A stretch of DNA of 64,000 bases from Variovorax ginsengisoli (GCF_030486595.1 NZ_JAUJZH010000005.1:124001-188000); one strand, 5' to 3'; shown: positions 28,012 to 37,455, counted from the first letter of the stretch. Numbers and translations: made by a program. The notes: generated by a model from the sequence alone, not told the origin.

Positions 28012-28740
28012 TCAGGCCCGGGCCGCGCCCAGGTAGGTATCGATCACGCGCGAATCGCCGGCCAGCTGGCGGGCCTCGCCTTCGGCGCTGACGCTGCCCA
28101 TCTCGAGCACGTAGCCGTGGTCGGCGACTTCGAGCGCGGCGCGCGCATTCTGCTCGACCAGCAGGATCGTCACGCCGGTGGCGCGCAGCGCGCTCACGGT
28201 GCGGAAGATCTCCTGCACCACCAGCGGCGCGAGGCCGAGGCTGGGCTCGTCGAGCATCAGCAGCGTGGGCCGCGACATCAGCGCCCGGCCGACCGCCAGC
28301 ATCTGGCGCTCGCCGCCCGACAGCGTGCCGGCCAGTTGCATCCGGCGTTCCTTCAGGCGCGGGAACAGCGTGTAGACCTGCTCGATCTGGTCGCGCCAAT
28401 CGCGGTTGCGCAGCCGCACCTGCCGGAACGCGCCGAGCACCAGGTTGTCCTCGACCGGCATGGTGGCGAACAGCTCGCGCTTCTCGGGCACCAGCGCGAT
28501 GCCGAGCATCACGCGCTCCTCGAGCGACAGGCCGCCGATCGGCTGGCCGCGGAACTCGATGCCGCCCTTGGCGGGCAGCACGCCCATCAGCGCATTGAGC
28601 AGGGTCGACTTGCCGGCGCCGTTGGGGCCGATCACGGTCACGACGCTGCCTTCGCCCGCCTGCAGGTCGATGCCGTGCAGCACTTCGGCACGGCCGTAGC
28701 CGGCGCGCAGGTCGTGGATTCGGAGGAGGGGAGCGCTCAT
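28012..28740 (-). CDS. livF: ABC transporter ATP-binding protein, LivF type
   Basis: A 242-residue ABC ATPase. Walker A GPNGAGKST is near 38-46, the Q-loop region LVPEKRELF near 83-91, signature LSGGERQ near 139-145, Walker B LLMLDEPSLGL near 159-169, and the switch His follows in LLVEQNARAA, where the usual H is replaced by Q-N as in other LivF proteins. It pairs with the LivG half of the fused LivMG protein to power an import complex. One base separates it from that gene. Confidence 0.9.
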   Translation of the reverse strand: MSAPLLRIHDLRAGYGRAEVLHGIDLQAGEGSVVTVIGPNGAGKSTLLNALMGVLPAKGGIEFRGQPIGGLSLEERVMLGIALVPEKRELFATMPVEDNLVLGAFRQVRLRNRDWRDQIEQVYTLFPRLKERRMQLAGTLSGGERQMLAVGRALMSRPTLLMLDEPSLGLAPLVVQEIFRTVSALRATGVTILLVEQNARAALEVADHGYVLEMGSVSAEGEARQLAGDSRVIDTYLGAARA

Positions 28741-28741
28741 G

Positions 28742-30553
28742 TCAGTGTTCCGTGCCCAGGTAGGCGGCGCGCACCTTCGGGCTTTGCTGCACCTCGGCGG
28801 GCGTGCCCTCCATCAGGTGGGTGCCGAATTCCATCACCACGATGTGGTCGCAGATGTCCATCACCAGGTCCATGTCGTGTTCGACCAGCAGGATGCTCAT
28901 GCCCGAGGCGCGCAGGCTGCGCAGCACGTCGGCGAGCGCCTGCTTTTCCTTGTGGCGCAGGCCGGCGGCCGGCTCGTCGAGCAGCAGCAGGGCCGGGTCG
29001 GCGCACAGGGCGCGCGCGATCTCCAGCAGCCGCTGCTGGCCCATCGCCAGGTTGCCGGCCAGCTCGTGCATCCAGTCGCCCATGCCCACGCGCTGCAGCT
29101 GGCGCTCGGCCTCGCGCAGCAGCTCGCGCTCCTCGGCGCGGTCGGTGTGGAGCATGGCCGCGATCGCCCCCTTGCGGCCGCGCAGGTGGGCGCCGAGCGC
29201 AACGTTCTCGAGCACCGTCATGTCGGGCACCATCTTCACGTGCTGGAAGGTGCGCGAGACGCCGCGCTCGGCGATGGCGCGCGACGACAGCCCGCCGATC
29301 GCCTCGCCGCGAAAGCGCACGGCGCCGCCGCTCAGGCCCAGCACGCCGGTGACCAGGTTGAAGGTGGTCGACTTGCCGGCGCCGTTGGGCCCGATCAGGC
29401 CGACCACCTGGCCGGCCCGGGTCTGGAAGCTGATGTCGTTGACCGCCACCAGCCCGCCGAAGGTCTTGCGGATCGCCTGCACGTCGAGCACCACCTCGCC
29501 GGCGGCCGGCTTGGCGCGCGCCGGGAGGTCGGGCGCATCGCGCCAGTCGACCGGGCGCTGCGGGCGCGGCAGCCGGCGGTCGATGAAGTCCCACAGGCCG
29601 TCGGGCAGGTACTTGAGCACCAGCACGATCAGGATGCCGAAGACGATCAGCTCGTAGCTGCCGCTGGTGCCGATCAGCTTGGGCAGCAGCACCTGCAGCT
29701 GGTCTTCGAGCAGCTTGACCACGCCGGCGCCGGCGATCGCGCCCCACACGTGGGCCGCGCCCCCGAGCACCGCCATGAAGAGGTACTCGATGCCCATCTT
29801 GAGGCCGAAGGGCGAGGGGTTCACGGTGCGCTGGAAATGCGCGAACAGCCAGCCCGAGAGCGACGCCAGCAGCGCCGCCAGCACGAAGATCCCGACCTTG
29901 AAGCGCAGCGTGTTCACGCCCATCGCCTCGGCCATCTGCGAGCCGCCCGCCAGCGACCGGATGGCCCGGCCGCTGCGTGAATCGAGCAGCCGGATCACCG
30001 CGAAGCAGGCGAGCAGCGAGAAAGTCCAGACCACCGCATAGAACACCCGCTGCTGGCCGACCTCGAGGCCGAAGAGCGTGAGCCCCTTGACGCCCAGGAT
30101 GCCGTCGTACTTGCCCAGCGCCTCGAGGTTGCCCATCAGGTAGTAGAGCGCCAGCGCCCAGGCGATGGTGGCGAGCGGCAGGTAGTGGCCCGACATGCGC
30201 AGCGTGATGCCGCCGATGATCGCGGCGCTGAGGCCGGTCAGCGCCAGGCCGACGAACAGGGTGAGCCACGGCGAGAGGCCGAAGTTCACGCTCAGGTAGG
30301 CGGTGGTGTAGGCGCCGATGCCCACGAACGCCGCCTGGCCGAAGGAGGTCAGTCCGCCGACGCCGGTGAGCAGCACCAGCCCCAGCACCGGCAGCGTGTA
30401 GATGCCGATGTAGTTGAGCTGGATGATCCAGAAGTTGGGCAGCGGCAGCAGCGGCAGGGCGACGAGCACCGCCACCAGCGCCAGCGGGCCCCAGGTGCGC
30501 AGGCGGCTCTTCGCGGGCGGCTTGGCCGCTGGAGGATTCAAGGTGGCTTCCAT
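28742..30553 (-). CDS. Fused ABC permease-ATPase (LivM-LivG)
   Basis: A 603-residue fusion of a LivM permease (about 20-335; GLTSFGQAAFVGIGAYTT and the GRAIRSLAGGSQMAEAMGV coupling loop) with a LivG ATPase (about 360-600). The ATPase has Walker A GPNGAGKST and Walker B LLLLDEPAAGL. Its signature is the degenerate NLAMGQQRLLEIA, where most ABC proteins have LSGGQ, and LLVEHDMDLVMDIC gives the switch His. Such fusions occur in Burkholderiales for aromatic or amino acid uptake. It lies two bases upstream of the LivH stop and one base from livF. A Pro-rich linker joins the halves near 335-360. Confidence 0.92.
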   Translation of the reverse strand: MEATLNPPAAKPPAKSRLRTWGPLALVAVLVALPLLPLPNFWIIQLNYIGIYTLPVLGLVLLTGVGGLTSFGQAAFVGIGAYTTAYLSVNFGLSPWLTLFVGLALTGLSAAIIGGITLRMSGHYLPLATIAWALALYYLMGNLEALGKYDGILGVKGLTLFGLEVGQQRVFYAVVWTFSLLACFAVIRLLDSRSGRAIRSLAGGSQMAEAMGVNTLRFKVGIFVLAALLASLSGWLFAHFQRTVNPSPFGLKMGIEYLFMAVLGGAAHVWGAIAGAGVVKLLEDQLQVLLPKLIGTSGSYELIVFGILIVLVLKYLPDGLWDFIDRRLPRPQRPVDWRDAPDLPARAKPAAGEVVLDVQAIRKTFGGLVAVNDISFQTRAGQVVGLIGPNGAGKSTTFNLVTGVLGLSGGAVRFRGEAIGGLSSRAIAERGVSRTFQHVKMVPDMTVLENVALGAHLRGRKGAIAAMLHTDRAEERELLREAERQLQRVGMGDWMHELAGNLAMGQQRLLEIARALCADPALLLLDEPAAGLRHKEKQALADVLRSLRASGMSILLVEHDMDLVMDICDHIVVMEFGTHLMEGTPAEVQQSPKVRAAYLGTEH

Positions 30554-30554
30554 G

Positions 30555-31595
30555 TCAATGCTCCTCGTCCGAGTGGGCGCTGGTCAGCGAGCGCCACAAC
30601 AGCACCGGCAGGATGATGGTGAACACGATCACCTCCTTGAACGAGCTGGCCCAGAACGAGCCGAAGGACTCGATCACGCCGACCGCCAGCGCGCCGAGCA
30701 GCGCGCCCGGATAGCTCGCCAGGCCGCCGATCACGCCGGCGACGAAGCCCTTGAGGCCGATCAGGAAGCCGGAGTCGTAGAAGATCGTGGTGGTGGGCCC
30801 GATCAGGAGGCCCGACAGCGCGCCGATCAGCGCCGCCATCGCGAAGGTGAGCTGGCCCGCCGCCTGCGTGGAGATGCCCATCAGCCGTGCACCGAGCCGG
30901 TTCACGGCCGTCGCCCGCAGGGCCTTGCCGTAGAGGGTGCGCTCGAAGTAGAGCCACAGCATCACGATCAGCGCCGCCGAGGCGAGGAAGATGATCACGG
31001 CCTGCCCGTTGACGTTCAGCGGGCCGACCGCAAAGCGGTCGTCCCAGAACGACGGGTTGCGAAAGCCCTCGGCGCCGAAGAACAGCAGGCCCAGCCCGGT
31101 CATCGCGAAATGCACGCCGACCGAGACGATCAGCAGCACCAGCGAGCTGGCGCCGGCGAGCGACTGGTAGGCGACGCGGTAGACCAGCGGCCCGAACGCC
31201 GTGACGATGCACAGCGTGAGGAAGGCCTGGACCGCCAGCGGCAGGTTGCGCGGCGCCGCCCACGCCGACACGGCACAGACCACCGCCGGCAGCACGAACA
31301 TGCGCGCGGCGGCCACCAGGGCCGGTGCGGCCCGGCCGCGGTGGCGCCAGGTGCTCACCAGTTCCATGAGCGCTGCGACGGCGGCGAGGATCAGCAGCAG
31401 CCAGACCGTGCCGGGCACCTTGCCGGTCTGGAAGATGGCGAGCGTTAGCGCGCCATAGGCGACGAACTCGCCCTGCGGAATGAAGATGACGCGGGTGACC
31501 GTGAACACGAGCACGATACCCATGCCCAGCAGCGCGTAGATCGCCCCGTTCGTGAGTCCGTCCAGCGTCAGGATGCTGGCGATTGAGATATCCAT
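30555..31595 (-). CDS. livH: ABC transporter permease, LivH type
   Basis: A 346-residue inner-membrane permease with about eight hydrophobic segments. The N-terminal [21 protein letters not shown] and the coupling loop [21 protein letters not shown] are hallmarks of LivH, as is [15 protein letters not shown] near the end. An unusually long hydrophilic insert separates the third and fourth segments (about 75-115). ATG 31595 is chosen; frames further upstream run into a palindromic, probably non-coding gap. It forms the channel with the LivM half of the fusion. Confidence 0.88.
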   Translation of the reverse strand: MDISIASILTLDGLTNGAIYALLGMGIVLVFTVTRVIFIPQGEFVAYGALTLAIFQTGKVPGTVWLLLILAAVAALMELVSTWRHRGRAAPALVAAARMFVLPAVVCAVSAWAAPRNLPLAVQAFLTLCIVTAFGPLVYRVAYQSLAGASSLVLLIVSVGVHFAMTGLGLLFFGAEGFRNPSFWDDRFAVGPLNVNGQAVIIFLASAALIVMLWLYFERTLYGKALRATAVNRLGARLMGISTQAAGQLTFAMAALIGALSGLLIGPTTTIFYDSGFLIGLKGFVAGVIGGLASYPGALLGALAVGVIESFGSFWASSFKEVIVFTIILPVLLWRSLTSAHSDEEH

Positions 31596-31661
31596 GAGGG
31601 CTTCGCGGCGCGCGTTCTCCGTGTTCTTTTCTCTTCGTGGAACACCGCGGAACTGGCTTCG

Positions 31662-31731
31662 CCAGGCCGCTGGTGTTGCCCCCGGTAGGGGGTGGGCGCC
31701 CGACACGAAGTGCGGGCAACCTGGGGGCGAG
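31662..31731. repeat. GC-rich palindromic intergenic segment
   Basis: GTTGCCC and GGGCAAC form an inverted pair within this gap between livK and livH, with G/C runs (CCCCCGG, GGGGG) around them. It could fold in mRNA and lower expression of the downstream permease genes relative to the binding protein, a common pattern in transporter operons. That role is inferred; no second copy is seen in the window. Confidence 0.4.
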
Positions 31732-32871
31732 CTACGGTGCTTCGACCTTGAACTGGCCGCCCACGACCTTCAGCATGACGCCGGTCTCGTTGGTGTAGCC
31801 CCAGTGGTTGTCGGGCGTCCAGTTCAAGACACCGTGCGCGAGCACCGTGCGGCCCATGGTCTCCATCGCGTCGCGCAGTGCCGCACGGAACTCCGGCGTG
31901 CCGGGCTTGCCCTTCTTGAGGGCGATCGGCACCGCCTTCTCGAGCACCGTCAGCGCATCGGCGCCGTGGCCGGCGAACTGGTTGCGCGAGCCCGGGCCGT
32001 AGGCCTTCTCGTACTGCTGCACGAAGTCGACCGCGGCCTTCTTCGACGGGTGGCTGTCGGGCAGCTGCTCGGCCACGGTGGCCGGGCCGGAGACGACGAA
32101 GGTGCCTTCTGCATCCTTGCCGGCGGTGCGCATCAGGTCCTGCGTGGCGGCGGCGTGCGTCTGGTAGACCTTGCCCTTGAAGCCGCGCTCCATCACCGCC
32201 TTCTGCGGCATGCCGGCGCCGCTGCCCGAGGCAACGATCAGGATCGCGTCGGGGTTGGCCGAGGTCAGCTTCAGCACCTGGGCGGTGACGCTGGTGTCGG
32301 CGCGGCCGAAGCGCTCGGTGGCGACGACCTTCATGCCGTTCTTCTCGGCCTCGGCGGTCAGCGCCTTGAGCCAGAGTTCGCCGTAGGCGTCGGTGTAGCC
32401 GAGGAAGCCGATGGTCTTGACCTTCTGCGACTTCATGTGCTGGACCACGGCGTAGGCCATGACGTCGTTGGACTGCGGCAGCCGGAAGGTCCACTTGTCC
32501 TTGCCCGGCGGCAGCCCGGCCGGCGAGGCGGCGAGCTGCACGGTGCCCGATTCCGCGGCCACGTCGGCCATCGGGATCGCGACCGGCGTCGCGGCCGAGC
32601 CGATGATGACGTCGACCTTGTCCTCGGTCACCAGCCGCTGCGTGTCCTTGACGCCGGTGGTCGGGTCGGTGGCATCGTCGAGCACCACGACCTTGAGGTT
32701 CTCGCCGGCGATGGTCTTGGGCCACAGCGCGATCTGGTTCTTGACCGGGATGCCCAGGCCCGAGGCCGGGCCGGTCAGCGGCAGCACGACGCCGACCGTG
32801 AGGTCGGCATGGGCGGCGCCGAAGAGGCCGGCGGCCAGCGCGGCTGCGAGGATGCTTTTCTTGATGTTCAT
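31732..32871 (-). CDS. livK: ABC transporter substrate-binding protein, LivK type
   Basis: A 379-residue periplasmic receptor. Signal peptide residues 1-22 end GAAHA. The mature part opens [17 protein letters not shown] and contains [19 protein letters not shown] and [18 protein letters not shown] (the ligand loop), as in LivK and aromatic-acid receptors. It is the first transporter gene in its direction, 136 bp before livH, with SDR and CoA ligase upstream. The ligand is likely an aromatic or phenylpropanoid acid given the operon, but this is not provable from sequence. Confidence 0.88.
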   Translation of the reverse strand: MNIKKSILAAALAAGLFGAAHADLTVGVVLPLTGPASGLGIPVKNQIALWPKTIAGENLKVVVLDDATDPTTGVKDTQRLVTEDKVDVIIGSAATPVAIPMADVAAESGTVQLAASPAGLPPGKDKWTFRLPQSNDVMAYAVVQHMKSQKVKTIGFLGYTDAYGELWLKALTAEAEKNGMKVVATERFGRADTSVTAQVLKLTSANPDAILIVASGSGAGMPQKAVMERGFKGKVYQTHAAATQDLMRTAGKDAEGTFVVSGPATVAEQLPDSHPSKKAAVDFVQQYEKAYGPGSRNQFAGHGADALTVLEKAVPIALKKGKPGTPEFRAALRDAMETMGRTVLAHGVLNWTPDNHWGYTNETGVMLKVVGGQFKVEAP

Positions 32872-32916
32872 GATGTCTCCTGGAGGGGCGAACGAAGAAA
32901 CAGGGTGGCGGCCGGC

Positions 32917-33681
32917 TCAGCGCGGCGCCATGCGCAGGGCGCCGTCGAGCCGGATCACCTCGCCATTGAGGTGGCCGTTGGTGACGATGTGGCAGGCCAG
33001 CGCGGCGAACTCCGCCGGGTCGCCCAGGCGTGGCGGGAACGGGATCGAGGCGGCCAGCGATTGCTGGATCGGCTCCGGCAGGGTCTTCAGCAGCGGTGTC
33101 GCGAACAGGCCCGGCGCGATCGTGCAGACGCGGATGCCGTGCTGCGCGAGGTCGCGTGCCATCGGCAGCGTCATGCCCACCAGCCCGCCCTTCGAGGCGC
33201 TGTAGGCCTGCTGGCCGACCTGGCCGTCAAAGGCTGCGACCGAGGCCGTGAACAGCATCACGCCGCGCTCGCCACCTTCGTTCGGGTCCAGCTTGGCGCA
33301 GCGCGCCGCATAGAGGCGGCTGACGTTGTAGGCACCGATCAGGTTGATGTTGACCACCCGCACGAAGTCCTCGAGCGGCGCGGCGCTGCCGTCCTTGCCG
33401 ACGATCCGCTTGGCGCTGCCGATGCCGGCCACGTTCATGAGGATGCGGGCCGCACCGTGCGCGGCCTCGGCCTTGTCGAGCGCGGCGTTCACGCTGTCGG
33501 TGTCGGTGATGTCGCAGACGCAGGCGACGCCGCCGATCTCGGCGGCGACCTTCTCCGCCAGGCTGGCATTGACGTCGAGCACTGCGACCTTGGCGCCGAG
33601 CCGCGCGAGCTCGCGCGCCGTGGCTTCGCCGAGGCCGGATGCGCCGCCGGTCACGAGTGCGGCTTGTCCTTGGATGTTCAT
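32917..33681 (-). CDS. SDR dehydrogenase (3-hydroxyacyl-CoA dehydrogenase type 2-like)
   Basis: A 254-residue short-chain dehydrogenase. NAD-binding [10 protein letters not shown] is near 12-21 and VLDVNAS near 35-41, where the Asp prefers NAD. The [20 protein letters not shown] stretch carries catalytic Ser, Tyr and Lys, and [15 protein letters not shown] completes it. This pattern is that of mitochondrial HSD10/3-hydroxyacyl-CoA dehydrogenase type II. With the ligase and crotonase next door it would oxidise a 3-hydroxyacyl-CoA, giving a beta-oxidation route for side-chain shortening. ATG 33681 is chosen because the longer frame would cross the repeat at 33699-33757. Confidence 0.88.
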   Translation of the reverse strand: MNIQGQAALVTGGASGLGEATARELARLGAKVAVLDVNASLAEKVAAEIGGVACVCDITDTDSVNAALDKAEAAHGAARILMNVAGIGSAKRIVGKDGSAAPLEDFVRVVNINLIGAYNVSRLYAARCAKLDPNEGGERGVMLFTASVAAFDGQVGQQAYSASKGGLVGMTLPMARDLAQHGIRVCTIAPGLFATPLLKTLPEPIQQSLAASIPFPPRLGDPAEFAALACHIVTNGHLNGEVIRLDGALRMAPR

Positions 33682-33698
33682 GCGAGTCTCCTTTTGTT

Positions 33699-33757
33699 TA
33701 GTCAGTTGAGGACAGAGCAAAAACTGCTGCGCAGTTTCTTGGTCTGTCCCGCAAAGT
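33699..33757 (-). repeat. Dispersed 60-bp structured repeat, copy 2
   Basis: This 59-bp copy differs from 23937-23996 by one substitution and one deleted base. On the minus strand it begins one base after the CoA-ligase stop codon. The outer pair GGACAGA/TCTGTCC and the inner hairpin AAACTGC/GCAGTTT followed by T residues are perfect here. It separates the ligase from the SDR within the same operon, so it may attenuate transcription, act as a terminator, or stabilise the upstream mRNA end. Confidence 0.8.
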
Positions 33758-33758
33758 A

Positions 33759-35669
33759 TCAGGTGGGCTTGAGCGTGAACGCCAGCGTGCCGTCATGCAG
33801 GGCCTCGGCCAGCGCCGCACGGTGCTTGAGCACGGCGCGCTGGTTGATCGAGCCCTTGTCGGTCACTTCGCCCCTGTCGATCGAGGGCGGCTCGGAAACG
33901 ATGTGGGCGCGCGCGATGCGGTTGGCGCTGCCGGTGCTGGCGGCGGCCAGCGTGTCCAGCAGCTGCTGCAGCCAGGCTTGCACCGGCGCGCTCTCGACCA
34001 CCTGCTGCAGGGTTGCCTCGGGCGCCAGGCCGGCCAGCGTCCGGATCGCCGGGGTCGGGAAGATCAGCGCGCCGACCTCCTTCAGGTTGATGCCGGTCAG
34101 CACCGCGTCGTGCACGTAGGGCGCGCCGGCGGTGTTGATCTTCGCGCGCAGCGGCCCGACGCTCACGAAGGTGCCGGTGGCGAGCTTGAAGTCCTCGGCG
34201 ATGCGGCCGTCGAAGCGCAGGCCGCGGTGGATGTCGGCGTCGTCGATCCAGCGCACGGCATCGCCGGTGCACAGGAAGCCTTCTTCGTCGAAGGCCTCGC
34301 GCGTGGCTTCCGGCGAGCGCCAGTAGCCCGGCGTGACGTTGGGGCCGCGGTAGCGCACCTCGACCTTGCCGTCGACATCGATCAGCTTGAGCGTCATGCC
34401 GGGCGTCGGAACGCCGACGTCGCCGGCGCGCACGTCCGGGCTGTTGATGAACATCGCCGAGGGGCCCGACTCGGTCATGCCGAGGCCGGTCGCCATCACG
34501 ATGCGCTCGCCGATCTCGGCTTCCTGGATCTGGTGCAGCAGGTCCCAGATCGGCTGCGCCAGCGCGGCGCCGGAATAGAAGAACATGCGCACCCGCGAGA
34601 GCAGCGTCCGGCGCAGCTGCGCATCGGTCTGCATGGCCTGCGCGATGGCCTCGAAGCCGGTCGGCACGTTGAAGTAGACGGTCGGCGCGATCTCGCGCAG
34701 GTTGCGCAGCGTCTCCGCCATGCCCGCCGGCGTCGGCTTGCCGTCGTCGATGTAGAGCGTGCCGCCGTGGTAGATCGTGATGCCGACGTTGTGGTTGCTG
34801 CCGAAGGTGTGGTTCCAGGGCAGCCAGTCGACCAGCACCGGCGGCTCCTCCGCGAGGGCCGGCATGGACTGCGCGATCTGCACCTGGTTGGCGCACCACA
34901 TGCGCTGGGTGTTGACCACCGCCTTGGGCATCTTGGTCGAGCCCGAGGTGAACAGGAACTTCGTGATCGTGTCCGGCCCGGTGGCCGCCATGGCGGCGTC
35001 GACCGCGTGCGTGGCGGGCGTGGCGAGCAGGCTGTCGAAGGCGGTGAGGGCGCGGCCGGCCAGCTCGGGGGCGGCCGTGCCCGGATCGCCGGCACCGCCG
35101 TGGCCGCGCTGCAGCACCACCTCGACATCGGCCGGGACCGCCGCCGCGATGGCGCGGCCGTAGCGCGCGCCGTCGCTCGCGAACACCAGCCCCGGGGTCA
35201 GCGTGTCGACGATGTGGCGCAGCTTCTCGTAGTCCTGGCTGACGGTCGAGTAGGCGGGCGAGGCTGGGCAGTACGGAACACCGGCGTAGATGCAGCCGAG
35301 CGCCAGCTGGGCATGCTCCAGGCTGTTCTCGCTCAGGATCATGACAGGCCGCTGGGCGTCCAGGCCGCGGTTCAGCAGCGCCTGGCCGATGCGGCGGGCG
35401 TCCTGCAGCGCCCGGGCGTAGCTCAGGTGCTGCCATTCGCCGGTGCTGCCGTCGGGCAGTTGTTCGCGGCGCGCCATGAAGCTGCGGTCGGGCTCGGTCT
35501 CGGCCCAGTGCATGAAGCGGTCGGTGATGCGTTCGGCGTAGGGGCCGAGCGGCTCGGCGGCCTCGAGGTAGCGCACGCCCGCCGCGCCCTCGCGCACGTT
35601 GACGCGGCGCACGCCGAAAGTCACGGGCCGATAGCGTGGCGTCTGGGTCGTCGGACGGGGGGCTTGCAT
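33759..35669 (-). CDS. AMP-forming acyl-CoA ligase, feruloyl-CoA synthetase-like
   Basis: A 636-residue adenylate-forming ligase. The AMP-binding signature KFLFTSGSTKMPKAVV is at 237-252, followed by VDWLPWNHTFGSNHNVG and, near 460, TGDAVRWID with DGRIAEDFKLATG. The last stands where most ligases have a GRxxD hinge and matches feruloyl-CoA synthetases. It would form an aryl-CoA from acid, CoA and ATP via an acyl-adenylate. The shortened C-terminal domain is typical of this subfamily. It begins 20 bp after the crotonase stop and ends at the structured repeat. Confidence 0.85.
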   Translation of the reverse strand: MQAPRPTTQTPRYRPVTFGVRRVNVREGAAGVRYLEAAEPLGPYAERITDRFMHWAETEPDRSFMARREQLPDGSTGEWQHLSYARALQDARRIGQALLNRGLDAQRPVMILSENSLEHAQLALGCIYAGVPYCPASPAYSTVSQDYEKLRHIVDTLTPGLVFASDGARYGRAIAAAVPADVEVVLQRGHGGAGDPGTAAPELAGRALTAFDSLLATPATHAVDAAMAATGPDTITKFLFTSGSTKMPKAVVNTQRMWCANQVQIAQSMPALAEEPPVLVDWLPWNHTFGSNHNVGITIYHGGTLYIDDGKPTPAGMAETLRNLREIAPTVYFNVPTGFEAIAQAMQTDAQLRRTLLSRVRMFFYSGAALAQPIWDLLHQIQEAEIGERIVMATGLGMTESGPSAMFINSPDVRAGDVGVPTPGMTLKLIDVDGKVEVRYRGPNVTPGYWRSPEATREAFDEEGFLCTGDAVRWIDDADIHRGLRFDGRIAEDFKLATGTFVSVGPLRAKINTAGAPYVHDAVLTGINLKEVGALIFPTPAIRTLAGLAPEATLQQVVESAPVQAWLQQLLDTLAAASTGSANRIARAHIVSEPPSIDRGEVTDKGSINQRAVLKHRAALAEALHDGTLAFTLKPT

Positions 35670-35689
35670 GGGGAATTCCTCGGTGAGTC

Positions 35690-36463
35690 TCAGCTTTTCT
35701 GGACCTTGGCCGCCTTGCCGTCCAGGAAGGCGCGCACGCGCTCCTTGGCGTCGGGCGCGGCCTGCGCGATGCCGGCCATCAGCGCTTCGGTGAAGAAGCC
35801 GTGGTCGGCCGGCTGCTCGGCGATGCGCGGCAGCGCGTGCATCAGCGCGTAGTTGGTCAGCGGCGCGTTGGTCGCCACGCGCTTCGCGAGCTCCAGCGCC
35901 TTGTCGAAGGCCGTGCCTTCGGGCACCAGGTACTGGGCGAAGCCGGCGCGCTCGCCCTCCTCGGCGTTGTAGACCCGGCCGGTCATCATCATGTCGGTCA
36001 TGCGGGCGGCGCCGATCAGCTTGGGAATGCGCACCGAGCCGCCGCCGCCGACGAAGATGCCGCGCGAGCCCTCGGGCAGCGCGTAGAAGGTGGTGCTGTC
36101 GGCCACCCGGATGTGGCAGGCACTCGCCAGTTCGAGCCCGCCGCCGACCACCGCGCCGTGCAGCGCCGCCACCACCGGCACCGGGCCATGCTGCACCAGC
36201 TCGAGCGCCGCGTGCCACATGCGCGAATGCCGCAGGCCCTGGCCGGCGTCGCGCTCCTTCAGCTCGGACAGGTCGAGGCCGGCGCAGAAATGTGGACCCT
36301 CGCCATCGATCACCGCGGCACGCACGGTGGAGGGCAGCTTTTCGAAAGCGTCGCGCAGTGCCAGGATCAGGCCGTCGGACAGCGCGTTGCGTTTGGCACC
36401 CCGCGCGAGGCGGATGATGGCGATGTCGTCCTGGATGTCGAGGTGGAGGTCGTTGGAGGTCAT
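35690..36463 (-). CDS. Enoyl-CoA hydratase/isomerase (crotonase) family protein
   Basis: A 257-residue crotonase. Oxyanion-hole strands HFCAGLDL (58-65) and GAVVGGGLELA (103-113) are present, with Glu111 and Glu131 (in LPEGSRG) at the two positions used as catalytic acids in hydratases. The rest matches hydratase/isomerase folds, but feruloyl-CoA hydratase/lyases use the same scaffold, so addition of water with or without retro-aldol cleavage is open. It is the first gene of the minus-strand aromatic operon, starting 20 bp from the candidate operator. Confidence 0.85.
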   Translation of the reverse strand: MTSNDLHLDIQDDIAIIRLARGAKRNALSDGLILALRDAFEKLPSTVRAAVIDGEGPHFCAGLDLSELKERDAGQGLRHSRMWHAALELVQHGPVPVVAALHGAVVGGGLELASACHIRVADSTTFYALPEGSRGIFVGGGGSVRIPKLIGAARMTDMMMTGRVYNAEEGERAGFAQYLVPEGTAFDKALELAKRVATNAPLTNYALMHALPRIAEQPADHGFFTEALMAGIAQAAPDAKERVRAFLDGKAAKVQKS

Positions 36464-36482
36464 GATTGCATTCCGGAGTACG

Positions 36483-36511
36483 ATCGATTATGGTTATGAA
36501 AAATAATCAAT
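36483..36511. promoter_or_regulatory. Candidate MarR-type operator between divergent genes
   Basis: ATCGATTAT (36483-36491) and ATAATCAAT (36503-36511) form an inverted repeat, eight of nine positions paired, with an 11-bp spacer. The half-site centres are two helical turns apart, as expected for a dimer. The AT-rich site stands out in a 70% GC region and lies 20 bp before the crotonase and 68 bp before the amidohydrolase. The MarR gene at the far end of the operon is the obvious candidate binder. Confidence 0.55.
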
Positions 36512-36579
36512 TCAAGCCGCATGACGCTGTGTGGCGTAAGGATTTACCCTAGGCTTCAAACCGTTCGGAGACAACCCCC

Positions 36580-37446
36580 ATGGACCACCAGAACCTGATC
36601 GCGATCGATACTCACACGCACGCCGAGGTGAGTTGCTGGAACCCCTTCGACAACTATGGCGAAGAGTACGACCGCGCCGCCGACAAATACTTCAAGTCGG
36701 GCCGCCGCCCGACCATCCAGGAAAGCATCGACTACTACCGCGAGCGCAAGATCGGGCTGGTGATGTTCATGGTCGATGCCGAGTCGAACATGGGTCGCCG
36801 CCGGATCCCGAACGAGGAGATCGCCGAGGCCGCGCAGAAGAACTCCGACATCATGATCGCCTTCGCCAGCATCGACCCGCACAAGGGCAAGATGGGCGCG
36901 CGCGAGGCCCGCCGGCTGATCGAGGAACACGGCGTCAAGGGCTTCAAGTTCCACCCGACGGTGCAGGGCTACCACCCCTACGACAAGATGGCCTGGCCGA
37001 TCTACGAGGTGATCGCCGAATACGCGCTGCCGGCCGTCTTCCACACCGGCCACAGCGGCATCGGTTCGGGCATGCGCTGCGGTGGCGGCCTCAGGCTGGA
37101 GTACAGCAACCCGATGCACCTGGACGACGTCGCGATCGACTTCCCCGACATGCAGATCGTGATGGCGCACCCGAGCTTCCCGTGGCAGGACGAGGCGCTC
37201 AGCGTCGCGACCCACAAGCCGAACGTGTGGATCGACCTCTCGGGCTGGAGCCCGAAGTATTTCCCGAAGCAGCTGGTGCAGTACGCCAACACGCTGCTCA
37301 AGGACCGGGTGCTGTTCGCCAGCGACTATCCGCTGATCACGCCCGACCGCTGGCTCAAGGACTTCGAGGACGCCGGCTTCAAGCCCGAGGTGATACCGGG
37401 CATCCTCAAGGGCAACGCGGTGCGGCTGCTCAAGCTTGACCAGTAG
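36580..37446 (+). CDS. Amidohydrolase family protein (ACMSD/decarboxylase-like)
   Basis: A 288-residue protein of the Amidohydro_2 family, a TIM barrel with one divalent metal. Metal ligands: His in IDTHTHAE, His in VFHTGHSG, His in VMAHPSFPW and Asp in FASDYPL. Family members include aminocarboxymuconate-semialdehyde decarboxylase, gamma-resorcylate decarboxylase and related (de)carboxylases and hydrolases acting on aromatic acids. That suits its place divergent from the aromatic operon across a shared operator. The exact reaction is unknown. Confidence 0.8.
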   Translation: MDHQNLIAIDTHTHAEVSCWNPFDNYGEEYDRAADKYFKSGRRPTIQESIDYYRERKIGLVMFMVDAESNMGRRRIPNEEIAEAAQKNSDIMIAFASIDPHKGKMGAREARRLIEEHGVKGFKFHPTVQGYHPYDKMAWPIYEVIAEYALPAVFHTGHSGIGSGMRCGGGLRLEYSNPMHLDDVAIDFPDMQIVMAHPSFPWQDEALSVATHKPNVWIDLSGWSPKYFPKQLVQYANTLLKDRVLFASDYPLITPDRWLKDFEDAGFKPEVIPGILKGNAVRLLKLDQ

Positions 37447-37455
37447 GCCTCGGGT

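Noticed and set aside
33682..33720. N-terminal extension of the SDR starting MLCPQLT
   Set aside because: The extra residues are encoded by the dispersed repeat; the same peptide start occurs at the other copy, and the SDR fold begins at ATG 33681.
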